Assembly: GCF_002086735.1 (NCBI RefSeq)
Contig: NZ_MVIJ01000006.1
Span: forward strand, 62,001-126,000
Reading direction: 5' to 3'
DNA length: 64,000 nucleotides
Origin: Mycobacterium scrofulaceum
GTDB lineage: Bacteria; Actinomycetota; Actinomycetes; Mycobacteriales; Mycobacteriaceae
Position numbers and translations under genes: made by a program. Shown one piece after another: positions 62,262-64,000 of the stretch; the first letter of the stretch is position 1, and every line of letters begins with the position of its first letter. The notes below the pieces were generated by a model. It searched no databases, was not told the DNA's origin, and saw only the letters and a list, made by a program, of their open reading frames with translations.

Positions 62262-64000
62262 ATGACCGGTGACGCGAAGCAGGGGGAATCGACCGTCGTG
62301 GGTCCGAGCGGTACGGCGCGGGCGCGGGTGGCCGACCGGATTCGCCAACTGGACGCCGCGGACGAACAGTTCCGCAGCGCCAAGCCCGATGCGGCGCTGC
62401 AACGGGCGGCACGCCGGCCGGGGCTTCGCCTCACCCAGATCCTGCAGACCTTCGTCGAGGGCTACGCCGATCGCCCGGCACTCGGCTGGCGCGCACGCTC
62501 GTTGGTCACCGATCCCGCGACCGGCCGCACCACCGCGCGGCTACTCCCCCGCTTCGACACCATCAGCTACCGCGACCTGTGGGCCAACGTGGGAGCGATC
62601 GCCGGCGCGTGGCGACACGACGCCGTGAATCCGGTCACGCCCGGAGACTTCGTCGCCACAGTCGGTTTCGCGAGCGCCGAGTACCTCACCGTCGATCTCG
62701 TGTGCGGCTACCTGGGCCTGGTGGCGGTGCCGTTGCAGCACAACGCGGCGGCGTCACGATTGCAGCCGATCGTCGCCGAGGTCGAGCCGCGGGTGCTGGC
62801 GGCGGGCGCCGGCTACCTTGACCTCGCCGTCGAGGCGGCGCTGGGCAGCGCGTCGCTGCGCCGGTTGGTGGTCTTCGACTACTCGCCCCAAATCGATGAT
62901 CAGCGTGAGGCTTTGGAGCGGGCGCGGACCACGCTGTCGGCAGCCGGGATGGCGGTGACGATCGAGACCTTCGACGAACTGGTCGAGCGCGGTCGCGGGT
63001 TGCCACCGGAGCCGGCGTACACCGGTGACATCGACGAGCGCCTGGCGATGATCATGTACACGTCGGGCAGCACCGGACTGCCCAAGGGGGCGATGTACAC
63101 CGAGCGCATGCTCTGCAAGCTGTGGACCAACGAACTGATGCCCGACTTCGCGGACACCCCCGTGCTGAACGTCAATTTCATGCCCCTCAATCACCTCGGC
63201 GGCCGGATACCGCTGTCGACCGCGTTCCAGGCGGGGGGCACCAGCTACTTCGTTCCCGAGAGCGACTTGTCCACGCTGTTCGACGACTGGAACCTGGTGC
63301 GCCCCACCGAAATGGGGTTGGTGCCCCGGGTGGCGGAGATGCTGTACCAGCGCTACCAGAGCGCCGTCGACCGGCGGGTCTCCCAGGGAGCAGACCCGCA
63401 CACCGCCGAGGCCGGGGCGCGGACGGAGTTGCGCGAGCAGGTCCTGGGTGGCCGCGTCGTGACAGCCTTCTGCGGCACGGCGCCGCTGGCCGCGGAGATG
63501 CGCGGTTTCGTGGAGACCTGCCTGGATGTGCACGTGCTCGACGGCTACGGCTTGACCGAGGTCGGGATGGTGACCAAGGACGGCCGGATCACCCGGCCCC
63601 CGGTCCTCGGCTACAAGCTGGTCGATGTTCCCGAGTTGGGTTATTTCCTTACCGACAAACCGTTCCCGCGCGGCGAGCTGCTGGTCAAGTCGCTGACCGC
63701 CACGCCCGGGTACTTCAAACGCCCGGATGTCACGGCCAACGCCTTCGATCCGGACGGCTACTACCGGACCGGGGACGTGATGGCCGAGCTGGAGCCGGAT
63801 CGGCTGGCCTACGTCGACCGGCGCAACAACGTATTGAAGCTCGCCCAAGGCGAATTCGTCGCCGTCGCGCGCCTGGAGGCCGTGTTCAGCAGCGCGGCCC
63901 TGATCCGCCAGGTCTTCGTCTACGGCAACAGCGAACGCCCCTATCTGCTGGCCGTCATCGTGCCGACCGTCGACGCGCTGGACAGGTTCGGCGACGATCA
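62262..64000 (+). CDS. car: Carboxylic acid reductase, 5' part (adenylation domain)
   Basis: The first 579 codons of a carboxylic acid reductase, a three-domain enzyme (adenylation, phosphopantetheine carrier, NADPH reductase) that turns carboxylic acids into aldehydes. The family N-terminus RPGLRLTQILQTFVEGYADR and GWRARSLVTDPATGR, the P-loop MIMYTSGSTGLPKGAMY, LNVNFMPLNHLGGR, DGYGLTEVGMV and YYRTGDVMAELEPDRLAYVD are all visible, closely paralleling the M. marinum enzyme. The carrier and reductase domains lie beyond the right edge, so a simple acyl-CoA ligase cannot be fully excluded. A GGGAGG site precedes the ATG; a perfect CRP box lies upstream. Confidence 0.9.
   Translation, partial: MTGDAKQGESTVVGPSGTARARVADRIRQLDAADEQFRSAKPDAALQRAARRPGLRLTQILQTFVEGYADRPALGWRARSLVTDPATGRTTARLLPRFDTISYRDLWANVGAIAGAWRHDAVNPVTPGDFVATVGFASAEYLTVDLVCGYLGLVAVPLQHNAAASRLQPIVAEVEPRVLAAGAGYLDLAVEAALGSASLRRLVVFDYSPQIDDQREALERARTTLSAAGMAVTIETFDELVERGRGLPPEPAYTGDIDERLAMIMYTSGSTGLPKGAMYTERMLCKLWTNELMPDFADTPVLNVNFMPLNHLGGRIPLSTAFQAGGTSYFVPESDLSTLFDDWNLVRPTEMGLVPRVAEMLYQRYQSAVDRRVSQGADPHTAEAGARTELREQVLGGRVVTAFCGTAPLAAEMRGFVETCLDVHVLDGYGLTEVGMVTKDGRITRPPVLGYKLVDVPELGYFLTDKPFPRGELLVKSLTATPGYFKRPDVTANAFDPDGYYRTGDVMAELEPDRLAYVDRRNNVLKLAQGEFVAVARLEAVFSSAALIRQVFVYGNSERPYLLAVIVPTVDALDRFGDD

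Noticed and set aside
62262..64000. Plain fatty acyl-CoA ligase (FadD) for the last gene
   Set aside because: The N-terminal blocks and the linker match carboxylic acid reductases, not FadD proteins, although the decisive reductase domain is outside the window.

Overview
The window is one continuous stretch of a high-G+C mycobacterial chromosome. Most of it follows, in reverse orientation, the gene order of Mycobacterium tuberculosis Rv0155 down to Rv0116c: pntAa, fadE2, ptbB, Rv0148-Rv0144, the Rv0143c chloride channel, Rv0142-Rv0137c, cyp138, Rv0135c, ephF, Rv0133, fgd2, fadE1, htdZ, fbpC, mak, treS, pepA, Rv0121c, fusA2, fadD7, oxcA, oxyS and the L,D-transpeptidase. Extra genes typical of environmental or Mycobacterium avium complex-like species are inserted at many junctions, and the PE and PE_PGRS genes of M. 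tuberculosis are absent at the corresponding places. I infer a nontuberculous, probably MAC-like mycobacterium. I saw no tRNA, rRNA, CRISPR array, insertion sequence or prophage.

Layout. 1-9.4 kb: transhydrogenase start, acyl-CoA dehydrogenase, PtpB-type phosphatase, SDR, aldehyde dehydrogenase, two tandem SAM methyltransferases and a pirin-TetR operon. 9.5-17 kb: CLC channel, Dps, a DNA glycosylase-like protein, small SnoaL/DUF427 proteins, a methyltransferase, an NAD-dependent epimerase and MsrA. 17-24 kb: a benzoylformate decarboxylase with a structured leader, a decayed quinone oxidoreductase, a PucR regulator, CYP138 with its divergent TetR, a molybdopterin-binding protein and a zinc alcohol dehydrogenase. 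24-33 kb: EphF, then an inserted lipid or secondary-metabolism block (sulfotransferase, TetR, DUF1214, F420-type oxidoreductase, SRPBCC protein, and a DesA3-type desaturase with its reductase and a divergent TetR). 33-40 kb: GNAT, Fgd2, cation transporter, hemerythrin, Mn-catalase, GAF-ANTAR protein, FadE1 and HtdZ.

40-47 kb is the most unusual region. Two tiny stress-type proteins are followed by a divergent module. Its left arm encodes a CsoR/CstR-like repressor, a DsbA-like protein, a DUF302 protein and a GAP-family membrane protein. Its right arm encodes MmpS, MmpL and a phosphoesterase. The arms share an intergenic region with two ATACCC-N4-GGGTAT operators. The repressor has the two cysteines of the family but lacks the copper-binding histidine, which suggests a sulfur or persulfide sensor controlling an RND lipid/metallophore exporter. 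47-64 kb: antigen 85C, DUF1275, maltokinase and trehalose synthase (GlgE/trehalose-glycogen pathway), PepA, F420 protein, EF-G2, FadD7, OxcA, OxyS, LdtMt1-like transpeptidase and the 5' part of a carboxylic acid reductase behind a perfect CRP box.

Regulation visible in the sequence. Candidate SigF promoters (GTTT, about 15 bp, GGGTA) precede dps, hemerythrin and Mn-catalase, with looser GGGAA forms before the two small proteins. Paired palindromic operators sit in several divergent TetR or CsoR intergenic regions. Five genes have a TANNNT box exactly six bases before the start codon, the signature of leaderless transcripts. All family assignments come from reading the sequence and from memory of the families; no searches were run.
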